A DNA stretch of 64,000 nt, taken from Purpureocillium takamizusanense (Eukaryota > Ascomycota > Sordariomycetes > Hypocreales > Ophiocordycipitaceae). The notes beneath the pieces were generated by a model. It had not been told where the DNA came from and did no database searches. It saw only the letters and a program-made list of their open reading frames with translations. Both the position numbers and the translations under genes were made by a program. The DNA lies in contig NC_063073.1 in the NCBI RefSeq assembly GCF_022605165.1, forward strand, positions 1,922,001 through 1,986,000. The letters run 5' to 3'. Below, one piece after another: positions 17,701-30,784 of this stretch. The stretch's first letter is position 1. Each line of letters begins with the position of its first letter.

Positions 17701-20274
17701 TCACTTCTTGGGCAGCTTGTACTTGCCGCCTCCCAGCTCCAGGTCGCCCGCGGCCACCTTCTCGCCGAGAAACTCCTGCAGCTCCTCGTTGCTCCAGGGG
17801 CAGCCGTCGGCAATGAGCATCTTCATCATCATTGAAATCTGCCCGAGCGGCATTGCCGGACTCGAGTTGGTCAGCATACCCACGATGAACTGCCAGTAAA
17901 TCGTGCGACGCTCCTGCTCCTTGGGATCCATCGTCTTAGCCTTGCGCGGCGAAGGCCGGACGACCTCATCCTCGCTCTGCGCGGCTGCCTCATCGCCTTC
18001 GTTGTTTGGTGCCGCGTTGGCGCCGTCATCGAGGCGTTCAACGACAGTATACGTCTGGTTTCCGACATCGCGCAATACCTTCTTCGACACCCAAAACTTG
18101 AGGGCAAGCTGCAGCAAGTCCTCATCAATCATGATTTTCTGCCATATCTCGTTGAACGTGCGCTGCTGGGGACCAGGCGGCCCCGATCCGTCGTCCTGAA
18201 AAGCATATATGACAGCAGCCTCGTACGTCTTGCACTCGAGCTCAACGGAGCGATCCTCCAGATCCAGCTGCACGGTAGCTGAGCCGAGCTGGTCTAGCCA
18301 GCTTAGCTTGCGAGACGACTTGAGCTGTTCGAACCCGGATTCGTAGCTTTCCTGGATCGCGGCAATTGGAGGCGGCACTTTGAATCCCTCCTTTGGGAGA
18401 CTGGGCCAGAACAGCCGGGACAAGATCTTAGAGTGATAAGTCAGCGCGTCTTCCTTCGCGCCATCTCCGGCCCGAAGGCCTTTGCGCAGTGTAGCGTCGA
18501 CGCGTCTGGAATCGTGTATATCCTTGATCATGACATCGCAGTTCTGTAGAGCATTCTCGCCGTATCTCTTCTTCAGCAGGCCGAGAACCTTGATCTCCTG
18601 TTGGAAGCCAGTTTGGCTCGACAGCAGACGCTCGGCGATGATGAGCTGGAACTCCTTGATAAAGATGTCCTGTGATCCGAGGGCGTTGATGAGCGTGCCG
18701 ATGACGTCTTCGTTCCTGGGTCTCTTGTAGTTGACGCCAGCATCGACAGGATCTGGCACCCACGACATGTCGTTCCAGTCAAGGTCATAGTCGTCGCTAT
18801 GAGCCCGCTGCTGCTGCGACGTGTCATTGAGCATCACTGCCAACTCGACGAGCCTGCGCTTGCCCTCGTCGGTGTCGGCGGCACGGGGGTCAGAGAGCAA
18901 GCCTGTGACGACGATGCGGATAGCGTCATCTCTCTGACACAAGTAGAGCTGCAAAGCGTGGACCACTCGGTCAAGTAGGACTTTCGAAGCATCAAGCGCA
19001 TGGAATGTGCGGATCATCGAGATATAGGTCTGCAGTATGTCCGACGTGGAACAGCCTGGATGCAGCAAGCGCCTTTGAAGTGAGGCGGAGAAGGTGTCTG
19101 TCAGTTGCAGGCGTCGTTGAGGGGTAGCAACCGCGGAGCGAAGGTCATCGAGGCCGCCCTTGCTGTCAGGCCAGTGCAGGACAATGTCAAAGAGCTCCTC
19201 CATGCGCAGTGTTGCCAGCCGTCCGATGGCGACGTCTTTCCACTGACTGACGTCGCTCCACGAAACACGGCCGCCTATGCGACTGAAGACCTCAACGGCC
19301 AGGCGACCGTAGCAGCGCTCGACCCAGTCGCACAGATGCTCCAGGCAACCAGATGTCACTGGTCCGTCAGGACTATGCAAAGGCTCTCGGGCCGTCCACA
19401 CGCGCGAGTACGTATCTTGGACAAACTTGCGCATGCAACTGTCCATGACTTCGGCGATCAGGACGTGGAACTTGTCCCCCGCCAGGCCAACCGTTTTGAG
19501 AGACTCGAGAAGACTCAGAAGCTCCTCGCGGGCAGCGGCCGATTCGCGGGCGTCCTGGCTAGAGGGTGGCTCGGAGCCCGATTGCCTTCGGCCGACATGC
19601 AGGTTACTGGCCAGGAGGCGGTAGAGAACGCCGCGTAGCGCATTTGTCAGACCCGGTGCCCAAGAACTTCCAATAACGGCGTGAAGATCTCGTCTGAATT
19701 TGGCCACGGCAGCAGCACGGGCGGCGTCATCATCGATGCCTCGGACTATCAGCGTCAGCCCATATAGGTACTGGCGGTGGGCGGCCTCGAGGGTCTGTAT
19801 GCTGCCGAGCAGAATCTGCTGCTGACCCCCCTGGGCACAGCAGGCAGCCAGAAGAGGCAAGACATGGTGCACAAAGTGCTGCCGCACCTGCTGCGTATGC
19901 CAGTGAAGAATGTCCTCGGTGTGCGCGGCGCCAGGGACGCTGGTGCCGGGGTTTAGCAGCAGGGCCAGGGAGTCGTGAAAGATGTGGTCAAAGTCTTGGG
20001 ACTCTGGGGCGAGAGTGCCGAAGGAGTCCTCGACGGCGACCGAGGAAGGAAGATGGATGCGCGAGGTGACAACGTGCCAGGCGCGATCCCAGCGAACCTG
20101 ATCGCTGATGGGAGGCAGAGGCACAGGCGGCGGTGCATGTGCGTGAGCTGGTGGGCCGCCAAAGGGCTCTCCGGGCGCCGACGAGGCGAGCAGAGGTGTG
20201 GGTTGGGAGACGTCGGCCTGGAAGACGGAGCGGAGCACCTTGCGCCTGCGGGCGCGCATCGTGGACGCGGTCAT
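17701..20274 (-). CDS. apc2: anaphase-promoting complex subunit 2 (cullin family)
   Basis: Cullin scaffold of the APC/C ubiquitin ligase, acting in the nucleus to drive mitotic exit. It pairs with the RING subunit Apc11. Single exon of 857 residues, starting at ATG 20274 (MTASTMRARRR); the in-frame codon at 20283 is GTG and is not used. The N-terminal half is helical and diverged. The cullin homology region lies at about residues 520-690: DIFIKEFQLIIAERLL, then LSRLFWPSLP and FEQLKSSRKLSWLDQLGSA. It is followed by a winged-helix segment (FWVSKKVLRDV) and a C-terminal APC2 WHB-type domain (about 790-857, ending GGGKYKLPKK). The linker between them is acidic and Asn-rich. Length fits fungal Apc2. 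No introns or breaks. Confidence 0.95.
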   Translation of the reverse strand: MTASTMRARRRKVLRSVFQADVSQPTPLLASSAPGEPFGGPPAHAHAPPPVPLPPISDQVRWDRAWHVVTSRIHLPSSVAVEDSFGTLAPESQDFDHIFHDSLALLLNPGTSVPGAAHTEDILHWHTQQVRQHFVHHVLPLLAACCAQGGQQQILLGSIQTLEAAHRQYLYGLTLIVRGIDDDAARAAAVAKFRRDLHAVIGSSWAPGLTNALRGVLYRLLASNLHVGRRQSGSEPPSSQDARESAAAREELLSLLESLKTVGLAGDKFHVLIAEVMDSCMRKFVQDTYSRVWTAREPLHSPDGPVTSGCLEHLCDWVERCYGRLAVEVFSRIGGRVSWSDVSQWKDVAIGRLATLRMEELFDIVLHWPDSKGGLDDLRSAVATPQRRLQLTDTFSASLQRRLLHPGCSTSDILQTYISMIRTFHALDASKVLLDRVVHALQLYLCQRDDAIRIVVTGLLSDPRAADTDEGKRRLVELAVMLNDTSQQQRAHSDDYDLDWNDMSWVPDPVDAGVNYKRPRNEDVIGTLINALGSQDIFIKEFQLIIAERLLSSQTGFQQEIKVLGLLKKRYGENALQNCDVMIKDIHDSRRVDATLRKGLRAGDGAKEDALTYHSKILSRLFWPSLPKEGFKVPPPIAAIQESYESGFEQLKSSRKLSWLDQLGSATVQLDLEDRSVELECKTYEAAVIYAFQDDGSGPPGPQQRTFNEIWQKIMIDEDLLQLALKFWVSKKVLRDVGNQTYTVVERLDDGANAAPNNEGDEAAAQSEDEVVRPSPRKAKTMDPKEQERRTIYWQFIVGMLTNSSPAMPLGQISMMMKMLIADGCPWSNEELQEFLGEKVAAGDLELGGGKYKLPKK

Positions 20275-23200
20275 GGTCGCCACGGCTGGCGATGTTGATG
20301 GAGGGAGGGGTCGAGGGGACTCGGTCCCTCCACTAACCTAAGGAGTGACGGGAGCACCGCACACCTCAGTCGAGGCCGCGGCGGCGAACTGTTAATGGCT
20401 TTGACGAAGCCGGGCTGCCGGTCTCCGTCGCAGAGCGCTTCTCCTGGCTCTGTCCGACCTGGCGTCGGGTACGGTCGGTCTGGACGCCTTTGATGCGCTG
20501 CAAACCAAACATAACAAACGGCGTCTGCCAGAGAGAGGTTGAGGTGGGTGCGTGATGTGTGTGGAGCGGCGGCACCCAATAGGTAACGTTAGCTGGATCC
20601 CTGGGAGAAGGTACGGGCTGGTGTGGAGCCGCGCCGCAGCGGGTTGGGCGGGCGGTCCTGTCGGTCGGCAACATCCATAGTAGGAGGTACTATCTCGAAG
20701 CGCCCCAGGCGAGCAATTCCCTGCAGCTCGGGCAGAACACGGCTGACGGCACCCAACACCTTCACGCACAGTGGCGGCGCTAAGCGAGCTCCAGCGCTTG
20801 GTACGCCTGTTACAGGGGGTCGTTGACGCGACACGCGCCGGGGCGCTGCGCTGTCGCGTCCGGTGGCCCTTGAGCGCCAATGAATGCCCCTTGTGTGACC
20901 GTGCTACAGCTCCATCAACCGCATGTCAACTTTGCCCTGCCCTGTCCTGTCCTGCCCTGCCCTGCAGGACGGGCGGCTGGCCGGCCCTGGGGGAACTGCA
21001 GACACCCCAGGCGCGGGCCAGGGCTAAATCCTGCGAGGGGTGGAGGTGCTATCCACGGGTACGGCATGTTTGGTACATGCCTGTGCCGCCCCAGGAAATC
21101 TCGGGTCGCTAAGGCAGGCCTGCCCTGTACGTAAGGTACTACTAGGTACGCATTGCGGGCTGCATTGTCCGGTGCAGCACGCCCGGGCGACGGACCAGCG
21201 CTCCCGTCCCTCCCGGGGGGTCGGAACCGCCACCACGGTCAAATCAGTCCACTTTCCCGTCACTGCGAGACGTGCATCGTACCCCCCCGGCCTACCTTGC
21301 CCCTGCTGGCGCTGGACCTGGCGCTGGCATGGCATGGCACTGAAGCCCAGCCAGGACGGGTACCTTAGTACTGCACATGCCCAAAGTGCACAGACCCTGG
21401 GCTGCCTGCCTGCCTGCCTGCCCAAGCGACTTGCCTTAGATTGCACGGAGCCGGTATTAGCTGGGCTCCAGTCTGTCCATCATCTCCCTCGGGCTTCCTG
21501 GCCACCACCACCCCTTCCCTTCTCCCCTTCCCAAACCTAGCATCCCAGGCCTCAGACTCGCATGACACCACCACACGCGGCCTGGCCCCGCGTGCATGAC
21601 GACGGCCCATGGCCACTCGTGGCCGTCATAATAGTATCTGCAGGCCAGCGACCGAGCACAGCCCCTTTTCGCTGCTATTGCAGGGAGGTCATATCAAAGG
21701 CAAGCTGCGGTCCCCTAACTAACTACTGGCGCTTCTCTCTCGGTCGTCGACCCTACCGTACCCCTACCGTTCCTCCCAAGGCGACGTCGACTCAAGCACG
21801 CCGACACGTGCGTGCTCCCCCAGACCGTGGGCGTCGAGGCATGGCAGCGTTGCACTCGCTCCGTGTCATGAACAGTGGAGAGGCAATGGCTGCATGATCG
21901 TGAACTCTCGCCTGCCTGGTGTAGTTGAGACATCGTCTGTTCCTGCACCGCTCGCCTCCACGAACCTCTCTCTGCACGCAGCACACCGCATCGACGGTCC
22001 TGGTGCGGTACTGTCGCAGTTTACCAATGCTGCAAGCCAGCTCCGGACAGATGCCCCGTCACCAGAACGACTACGATCAGCACGTCACCCCAGTCGTCGT
22101 CGGCAGAGTCTCGGCGGGAGCGTCTGCGCCAAAGAGCCAGCGCCAGACTACCCCAAGGCACGGAGGCATCAGTCTCCCCGTTGCGTCGGCGTCCCCGTGG
22201 GCAGGGATGCAACCCCCCAGCACGCCCTGGAGCTTCTTGCTTCCCTCGACGACCGAGAGCGCCCGTGTACGACGAGGACGCACATCAACGCAACCAGGCG
22301 GGCGTGCCCTGGCAAGACACGCGGGCCCAGTCACACACGGCACTGGCCGGGGGGGGATGTTGCGGGAATCCATCCCGTTCCCCTGGGCCCAGACGAGCCC
22401 CTCCTCTTCCTCCTGGACCTTTCCGGCACTCGGGGGACCATGCGAGTCCCGGGCGAGCCAGCGCACACGAGTCGTGTGGTTTCCATCTCCTGTCTGCGAC
22501 GCTCTCGGGAAGATTGATGGACCCGAGACGATGGGGCGTCGTCGGTGCCACCGGGCGAGTGGGCTTGCCCTGCTGTCAAGCCAGATTGGCAGCCCACTTG
22601 TTCACTGTCGGGGCCAAAAGATGTCATGGATCCTCGCTTCGTCAACCAGATACTGAACCGCAGCGCTGCCCACCCTCTGTCCCGCCGGCCCCACTGACCA
22701 AACCCCCCTTAGGCTTCCCGCCTGTGCCATCCGACATCCCACTCACGCCCCCCCCCCTTTCTCCCCCCGTTCCCCTGGAGCGACGTCAGGGGATGTATTG
22801 AGGCTCGCGCCACTCACCGTGTACTTGCGAGCAGTTCGCAAGCTCTTCACAAGCAAGCTCCCTTCCCGGACTGGCATAGGCGACGATTCGACAACCGTGG
22901 GGGTAGCTGCCCTCCATCTTCCCACTTTCCTGTCTGACCTAGCGCTGGCCGCAAAGACGAAGCACCACCGCCTGTGCTCCGGCTCTTGAGGCTGGCCGGA
23001 CTGACTGGCCAGCGCGCGGCCCCCAAAAGCCGTCGACATGATGCATCCAGGCCTGAGACGGTCGAATTACGACAGTGGGTGAGATTTGGTAGCACCCGAG
23101 TCACGAATTGCCCAATACAGCGGATCATTCTGACTGACTGATCTGGCAACGCTGGTGTCGTTACCGCGGCGTAAGCTGTGGCGCGTGGCAAAACAAAGCG

Positions 23201-24754
23201 GCATAAATTCATACCTCACCTTGAGCAGCATCTGCGATACTCTAGAGCGCAGCGCATGGGACTAATGTGGCACGCCGTAGACCGCGGGCAGCGCCATCGT
23301 GTGGTCCTCGAGGCCAGGGGGCGACTTCTTGTTTCACGGCAGTTGTGTGGGATCAGAATCATGCGCCGCGAGATTCGGGCGGTCCCAAGCTTTTGCGCCC
23401 ATGGAAGGTCGCTGTGCCTGGCTGGCCCCCCCAGGATCCGTCAGATCTTTGATGCTACCAGTACGTACCTCGTGGATGAGGTGCTCCGTTTGATGCGCTT
23501 GCTCTCATTGCAGGAATAATATTTGGCTTGTCCGTCCGCGCTCTGGGGACGTGTCTCACTCACCTCATGGGCGTTTCCCTCTCAGCTGTCCTTGACGAGG
23601 CGCGCACCTCAGGGTCGCACAGGGAAGGCGCTGTCTCAGGCTCACGTCTCGCACAGGAAGGCCTTGGCTTCCAGAACGTTTTGACCGCCCGCGGCGGCGG
23701 TGGCGGCGCGCCACACTCTTGCACCTACGTAGTAGTGCTGACGACGGCTGATGTAGAAGCTTCCTTTGCTTCGTCCATGGCGCCCGCGATCACCCTCCGT
23801 CCGCGATCGCCCCCAAACAGCCTTGGCCCTCCGCGTGAGCCTTTTCTTGACCTGGGGTCGATGGCACCGAGGTTTGTCATACTAGTCCGGCATCTGGCTT
23901 TCTTTGTTTCTCGACGGACGCAGACAGTGAACGCCATCCGAACCTGCACATATGTCTCTGGCACGCGCTGATTGATGTACTTATCCAGGCATTCATCCGT
24001 CGAGCCGAGCCGGTCAGTGCTGAAAAGGTCAGTCTCGCCGCATTCTCCTCCATGAGGCGAATGGTATTCTTGCATCCGGCACGCCGAGGAGGGTCGGGAG
24101 CTTGAGCTTGCGGGCCACGAGTGATCGACGGGAATATGGGACCACAAATCGCGCCTCTGCTCGGGATGCCCTGTCTTAGTCAATCGTCCACACCATCAAC
24201 CCCGTGGCCCGTCCCCTGGCCTCGCCTGGCCTCGCCTGGCTTGGGATAGTATCGCGCCACGCTTGCCATCCACCTTGCTGGACAATCGACATCTTGATTA
24301 GCGGGCTCAGTCTTTTGGCCCCCCTCACGGGCAGGCAAGGCCCAGGGCAGGGCCGGGCAAACCCTGGGCGTGCGAGTAGCAACCTCCCCCCATGCTATTT
24401 GCGTGTGGGCTGTGCCGCCCTTGGACGTCGATCGACCTGGGGAGCCAGCCGTGCCTCTTGCGCCAACGGATGATGCCATGCGTCCGGAGCAGCGCCCGTG
24501 TCGACCGGACGTCAAATGGTCCATTACTTGACCATTTGGCACGTCTTGCAAACTATCTGGGGCATCGGACCACGGGCACACCCCTCATTCTGGCCTTGGC
24601 CGGGCTGCTCACCCATCCCACCCCGTGGCCCCCGTCCGCCGTCCTCCCTCCCGTCTCCGCTTCCGCCTGGATCCCGTCCTCGGCATGTTTCCGACACACG
24701 CCCAACCCGGCGCCCATCCTCAGGCTACTAGCCCGATGCTCAATGCTGGCTGGG

Positions 24755-24796
24755 CCTGCGCCTGCGCCTACTCCTGCGCCTACTCCTGCGCCTGGC
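24755..24796. repeat. CCTGCGCCTACT minisatellite
   Basis: About three copies of a 12-bp unit (CCTGCGCCTACT and variants) in gene-free sequence. Confidence 0.6.
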
Positions 24797-25163
24797 CTGA
24801 CTGGTTTTGGTCTGATATGGGATCCATCAGAGCAAATGCACTTGCTGTATGAGGGGACTGGACTCGCACCTCCACCACCACCACCATCACCGCCGCCACC
24901 CTGCCAGACGTCATGCGTCTATGTATGCCCGCCGCGTCCTGCTCTGTTGGGCCAACCCGTCGTGGCCCTCACAAGGTTGTACACGCTCATGCTATTCGCA
25001 GACTAGGCCGCGCGAGTATGACGCCCACCAATGGCGCAGGCTGTGCTGGGCGTTGGGCCGTCGTACAACATGGCAGAATACCCGCCGCTACGGGCGCCGT
25101 ACCTAGTCTCGGCGGCTGTCTGAAATCCAGAGGCATGTTGTTCGTTGGCCTGACATCCGCCGG

Positions 25164-25243
25164 AGCAGCGCAGCGTAGCGCAGCGCAGCGCAGCACAGCA
25201 CAGCACCGCATAGCACAGCACAGCACAGCGTAGCGTAGCGCAG
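25164..25243. repeat. AGCGC/AGCAC pentanucleotide array
   Basis: About 15 contiguous units alternating between GCAGC, ACAGC and GTAGC-type pentamers. No coding or structural role is apparent. Confidence 0.75.
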
Positions 25244-26094
25244 GTGATGCTTGGCAGCGAGCTCACCGTGCGTTCCCGTTTCGCGCGCGTCCGTGGGTCG
25301 TGCGACCACTAGGTGTCCGAAGACCCCATGTGGGGATCAGTCGCTGCAGACGTACTTCGTACTAGCCACCGCTATTAGCCCACGATCGAATACAGTTGTG
25401 GCATCCATCGCAGCGTAGTATTCCAGCGTACGACTAGCCATTATTGCCAGCCGGGATCACAACACTGTGAAAGCCCCAAGAATGTCGGTCGTCTCGGCAC
25501 CGGCAAAGAAGAAACTATCGAGAATTTGGTTTGCGACCCTATCCCGAAGGGGCCAAAAAAAGAACTCCAACGCCTCCCATACCCCGCCGTCGTCGAGTCG
25601 TCTCTGCTGTCAGCATACAGTTGGGTAGGTAGAAGAACACCAGCTCGCTTCGCACAAAGAAATCAAAGGATCCACTCCGTCCACCTGCCCTTGCTGGGGA
25701 CCGCTCCCTCTAACCATATTCAGGCGGCGCGCGACGACCGCATCGTATGTTCTGTCTCGGCCCGATGCCACTCTGAAAGCAATGCGCCATTCCGTGGAAC
25801 TCCCAAGGTCCCTAATGATGATGTTGATACAGTGCCCATATCTTGTCGGACTCAAAGCAGCTCAAGACCATGGGCAAGATGAAGCCCTCGTGACATGGAT
25901 GGGCTGAATGGAACGTAGTTCGGTCAGCAAGACCGAGACCGCTGCTGCCGATCCTAAGGCTTGCGAAAACGACCCTGGTCCCCGTCCCCGTCGGGACCGA
26001 ATGCATGGCGGCTGTGCCGCATCGATGTCTGAGGCTGACAACCGCGCGCGCGCGCGCGAGCGCATGTGGGCTCCCCTCGTGCTGCAGTGTCTCA

Positions 26095-27155
26095 TCACGT
26101 CTTTCGGCGCTGCTTGCACTTGTCGTGTAACAAGTGCCCGTTGCGCGCCGTCGTTCTCGTAAACTCGGCACCGCAATTCGGGCACGATGCTTTTGCGGCC
26201 TGTCCTGACTTCTCGCGCTGGTGTCGTAGCAGATTGCTGAATGTAGAGAATTGCCGTCCATTGCATCCATGTTCCCAACAACGAGGCTTTGGTCGGCTCT
26301 GCACAACCCGAACGTGACCACCCTCCTGGCTAGCTTGGGTTGTGGTGGGCGGCACCGCGACTGATTGCATCGGATATAGCATCCCAGCATCTTGGGGTAC
26401 CGTTATCGAAGAAGCTCGGGGGCTAAGTACCATTCATGTTAGGCAAGTGACGAAGGAAATCTGCACTTTCATTCTACTCACGCAAACTCTCCCGCGTAGC
26501 TAGGCGGGTACTCCATTGCAACGCCGTAGCCGTGTTGTCTGTTCACAGCTTGTTAGCTTTGAAGGTGGCCGCGAAGATGTTTGGCTTGCGAGTCGCCTTA
26601 CAGAGGCTGATACGCTGATGAAAACATTCCGCTACTCTGAGACTGGTCCGCCAGGTTCGGGTTGTACGGTTGCAAAAATGGCGCACTCCCAAGCGCTCCC
26701 GCTGGTGCTGCCATCAAGGGCACCGACGACGGGGCTGTGGTGTACACGGGAAGGCTGATGGTATTGGACACCTCGCCCATAGACATTGGCGGCGACGTTG
26801 TGTACGAGTTGCTTTCAGCCCGCCGGAATCGAGCAGACATTTTTGAATCTCGTCGGACCTGGTCCCTTTGGCGTTTCAGCTCCTGCAGTTCTGGAGTCAT
26901 GGTTGTCCGAGGAGGACTCGAGGCGAGTGACTTTGTTTCGCTCGGAGGAGTCATGCTGGGCTCAGATCCACTGATGATCGAATTCAGATCCGTGCCGAGA
27001 ATGCTGTTGCTGCTCGTTGAGCCAGTGTCGAGGGGACCTGCCACCGTCGTCAACATTCGTTGCTGCGAGGCTCTTGAGAGACGCTGATAGGAACTCCTAC
27101 CTGGCCAAGTAAACGTCGGCCTTGGACCCATGGTAAACGTCGAATCAAATGGCAT
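26095..27155 (-). CDS. C2H2-type zinc-finger protein (putative transcription factor)
   Basis: Three exons close in phase: 27155-26602, 26538-26482 (57 nt) and 26422-26095. Intron donors are GTAAGG and GTGAGT, with GCTAACA and CCTAAC branch points. The product is about 312 residues. The N-terminal two thirds is Ser/Thr/Pro-rich with a short basic helix ([19 protein letters not shown]) that could be a nuclear signal or weak coiled coil. The C-terminus carries two fingers: [20 protein letters not shown], with C-x4-C spacing, and [23 protein letters not shown]. It ends CKQRRKT. ATG 27155 is the first Met of exon 1; a further upstream exon is not excluded. Sequence-specific DNA binding is inferred from the fingers; targets are unknown. 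Confidence 0.88.
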
Positions 27156-30100
27156 AGCGACGGCACTAAGATCTGGTCAGTCAATACGATCAGGGTTAGC
27201 TTTGCAAGTACGATGCTATCGTACCTCATGCTTGCAGCTAGTAGGAGCTGGCCACCTAGGAGCAATCTGTTCGTCCAGAGTCCAGGATCTAGTGAGGCCC
27301 GAAAGTTGGCGCCAAACTTCTTTATGTTGGACGTCTCTATCAACGACCACGGAACTTCGCCTTAAAATAGTCAAGCACAGCCTGATGACTGAGAAAAGTG
27401 GTGTGGGTAGGTAAGCAGCCAGCGCTGATGATAGGCGGCAAGCTGGGGACGGCTTTTGGCGGCGGGAACTGTATCAGACTTGGGCACAAGGTGCTGAGTA
27501 TGCAAACCACTGTCGATGTCGCGGCAGTCCAATGCTAGAGAGCCACGATACCCAACGACCGGCCTATCAGAACGTGAGCAAATCCGGTCATACTCCGTTG
27601 CCAGCAATCACGCCCAAAATGCGTCCCATAGATATGTGGTGGACTTACGGGGCGGTAGGGATAGAAAGGCGTACGGTCGCGGGTGTGGCTTCCTTGTAAT
27701 GACCGAAGCTTTCAGGACCAGACTTGGTTGGGACGAAGGAGATACGGCCGTTATTTGTATGGCACGTTCTGCCTGGGGAACAAGAGAGGCTACACGCCGC
27801 TGAAGATGTGTTCAAGTCCCGAGAGAACAATCTGTGAAGATGTTCACCAGAGCCGCAATCCGGAACAGGGCAGCCCAACTTATATGAGGTAAAGATGGCA
27901 AGGAACAGGTGGAGTTCTTCACAGCTTAGTCTTGCACATGTACAAGTAGACGCCAGGACCATGACGAAGGGGCAGCGGGATGAAGAGGGACTAAAACTGC
28001 CGCCCGAGAAAGTGAGATACAACGACAGGAGGGTATGGGTCGAGCAGGCTAGGCAGAGTGCGGTTGGGACGGTGGGCAAGGGACTGGTATGAACGAGACC
28101 AAGCACAGGCTGGACAGGGCCTGTTGACTGCATGCTGGGAGACTGGCGGCAGGGTTGCAGGGGAAGCAATACCCACACCAGCGATGAAGCCACTGGAGAA
28201 GTAAAGGAGGGCCGGGGGTATCGTCTCTTGGGGCATGTCGTCAGCGAGAGTGGGCACGGGGTGGAGGTACGATACAGTATAACAAGGCCGTCTCCCTGCG
28301 TCTCTGGCCTCGTGTGCGTGGCGTGAGCGTGATGAAAGTTACCCGGCACGGAGGGTCGCCGGAATCCAAAGCCCTGGGCCCGTTGTACCGTCCTTGTCGT
28401 CTTCCGGGAAATCATCAGCGCGCAACCGCAGGGAGCAGAAGCGGCTAGCACATGCCACTTGACACTTCGGCCTGCCTGTCTTGTCTGGACGACGTCCACG
28501 ATGGTGCGGCCGGGGGGAGGGATCGATAGGCTCCAGGCTCCAGGCTCCAGCATTTCCGGCCCACCATAGCCCGCGCTTCTGACGACAAGGGCGGTGCCAA
28601 GGGCATGGTGCTCCAGGAAAACCCAGGAGACCCACGGCGCCGTCCGGCTCGACTAGGGAAAAGTCGAAGAGGCACAGCAGAAGCGTGAGCTCGCTCAGTG
28701 GAGAGTCGAGCACGAAAGCCTCAGGTAGGGTGGGTGTGTGCAGTAAGGGGGTGCGACATTCATTGTGGCCCCGAGGTGCGTGAGACGACGAGAGCCGAAA
28801 GCTCGACTTCAAACCAAGGCTGGGCTAGTCGGCGCCTCCGCGGGAGGCTAATGTGGTGGCCACACCCGGGACCACTTCCCAATTCCACGCTGGGGAGTGA
28901 GCTGAGCCACTGAAAATCGGTCAGCTCGCCTTACCTCTCTCTCTCTTTGTGCTCTCCACTGTCGCTCTCTCGTGTGCCACGTCTATTTGAGTTTCTTTAT
29001 GGTCGAGCCGCGGGGGTCATGGGTATGATGCGAACAACATCGGGGGGCTTCGGCAACGACTTCGTGCTGTTGCTGCAGCTGTTTGGCAACGTTTCTGGCA
29101 AGTTTGGTGTTTGGCGGCCGTACGGGACCGATGGTTTTTTTTTTTTTGGCACATGGGAATCGTGCTTGCTGCGATGAAGAACACCCAGGTTGTTGTGCTT
29201 CTGTCCTGGCCCCGGAACGTGCGCAAACGCTGCTTGTCACGAACAAAGGATTCGGATCCCTGCCACCTGGTGGATGTTTAGCGCCCCTCTTTGGTGGGAG
29301 GGGATGACGACGAAGTGCTGCCACGACCGCTGTCGCTGGTGCTCGTAGTGGTGGTGTTCCTGCCTCCCTCCTTGCCGAAGGCCACAGCTGGCGTTGCACT
29401 GTCTCTGACAGTTCAAGCGAACGGCCGCAGTGACGGAAGTGTTGGGTAGTCTTCCTCGACGGGGGCGTTGCAACCACATCAAACGACTTATCAATCCGCT
29501 GTGGGAAGGGTGGCCTGTGACGAGTCGGCGGTGTTGGTCAACATTGACGCCCCATCCCGCGCGTAGTTGGCCACACTGACCCGAGGTATAGGTAGGCTAG
29601 GTCGAGCGCGCCGTTGCCGGCCAGTATTTCTTCAGCATGCCCTGGAGGGCCGGCGTGGGATCTGTGCGTACGCTTCCGACCCCGCGCCTACTAGTACCAC
29701 AGCGGACCGGTACGCGAATCTAGTGGTTGCAATCTGTGGCACGCCTTCTCTGCTGGTCCCTGACGGCGGGCCCAAAGGCTGTGGGGTTTGGCTGGCAGTC
29801 TTGAGTTGATGGCAGCAGGGTCAGGTCAGAGCGAGACCAGGTTGGCTGATGCGGGCAGCCAGTCCAGGGACCATGCTCGTGGGTGCCATGCCATCGTCGA
29901 GCGAGGAACGGATGGACTGTCGTTCGTTTCCAGATACATACTGACCTCGTGGCAAGTTCCCCACCAAGGCCCAGCATGCGTATGTATCTGGTGGCCTGCA
30001 GCACCCAAGCATCCAAGGTGGGTGGTATCGCGTCGCGAGGACACGCTCTCTCGTCCGAGCTGGTGGTCCCAAGGTGACACAGAGAAAGCAATTTGTGGAA

Positions 30101-30784
30101 CCCGTGCATCGGCGGGCGTTTGATACCAGGAGGCAAGAGTCGGCGTATCCGAGAGCTCGCGTGGCCGTTAGCTTGGCCTGCCGGCCGTCTGTAGCAGCCC
30201 AGGCCGCTTACTGAACGGCCGGCCGCGCTTTTGCGTCGACCTGACGAGACGAGCCGTTCGGCGCGCCGCCATGTGGCGATGAGCGCCGCATAGGGAGGTA
30301 AGGTAAAATACGTTGCGAAAGAAGGGGCAAACTCAAGTTGGGATTGTGAGGCACTGGCAGGCTCATCAGGACTTTCTTCTGCCCGGCTGGGGCCCTGCAC
30401 CTCATGGAACTCAACACAAGCGGATGGGGAAACATGTCCGTGGAAGCTTGTGTGGCGGTTGCGCCTGCCTCCTCCTTCTCCTGCCTGCCTCCCTCCCTGT
30501 CCATCGTTGGCCCATGCAGGAAAGCGCGACCTGCTGCGGCCTCACTCACTCACTCCCTCTCCATCCCCCTCCCCAATTCCGGACACGTCCCCCCTCCCTC
30601 TCTCTCTCCCCTCTCATACACCTATGAGGTAGTTACTCCCTACCCCTTGAGGTGCGCTATGGTCCATGCTCCGGATGCCGTTATGTCTTCTACAGGTACT
30701 ATCACCAACACCCCGCTTCGTTGACATGCACGCGATTGACGGCCCAACCACCTCTCTGACCTCATTCTTCTTGACCACTACCAA

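Larger units (their letters stand above)
20275..26094. other. 5.8-kb intergenic tract without a supportable gene
   Basis: Upstream of APC2 on its minus strand, so the proximal part should hold its promoter. Several ORFs of 100-240 codons overlap in multiple frames, with Pro/Arg/Ser-rich translations and no recognisable motif. It contains CCTG-type repeats (20.93-20.97 and 21.40-21.42 kb), a 12-bp repeat at 24.76 kb and a pentamer array at 25.17-25.24 kb. CA and TG frequencies look normal, so there is no RIP. Confidence 0.55.

Noticed and set aside
17701..20283. APC2 start at 20283
   Set aside because: That codon is GTG; the first in-frame ATG is at 20274.
25164..25243. Structured RNA or recombination site in the AGCGC/AGCAC array
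   Set aside because: Simple pentamer slippage product; no stable alternating stem pattern or flanking gene.
27645..28553. 302-codon minus ORF
   Set aside because: Pro/Ser/Cys-rich with no motif, no start context and overlapping ORFs on the other strand. Lies in the presumed C2H2 promoter.
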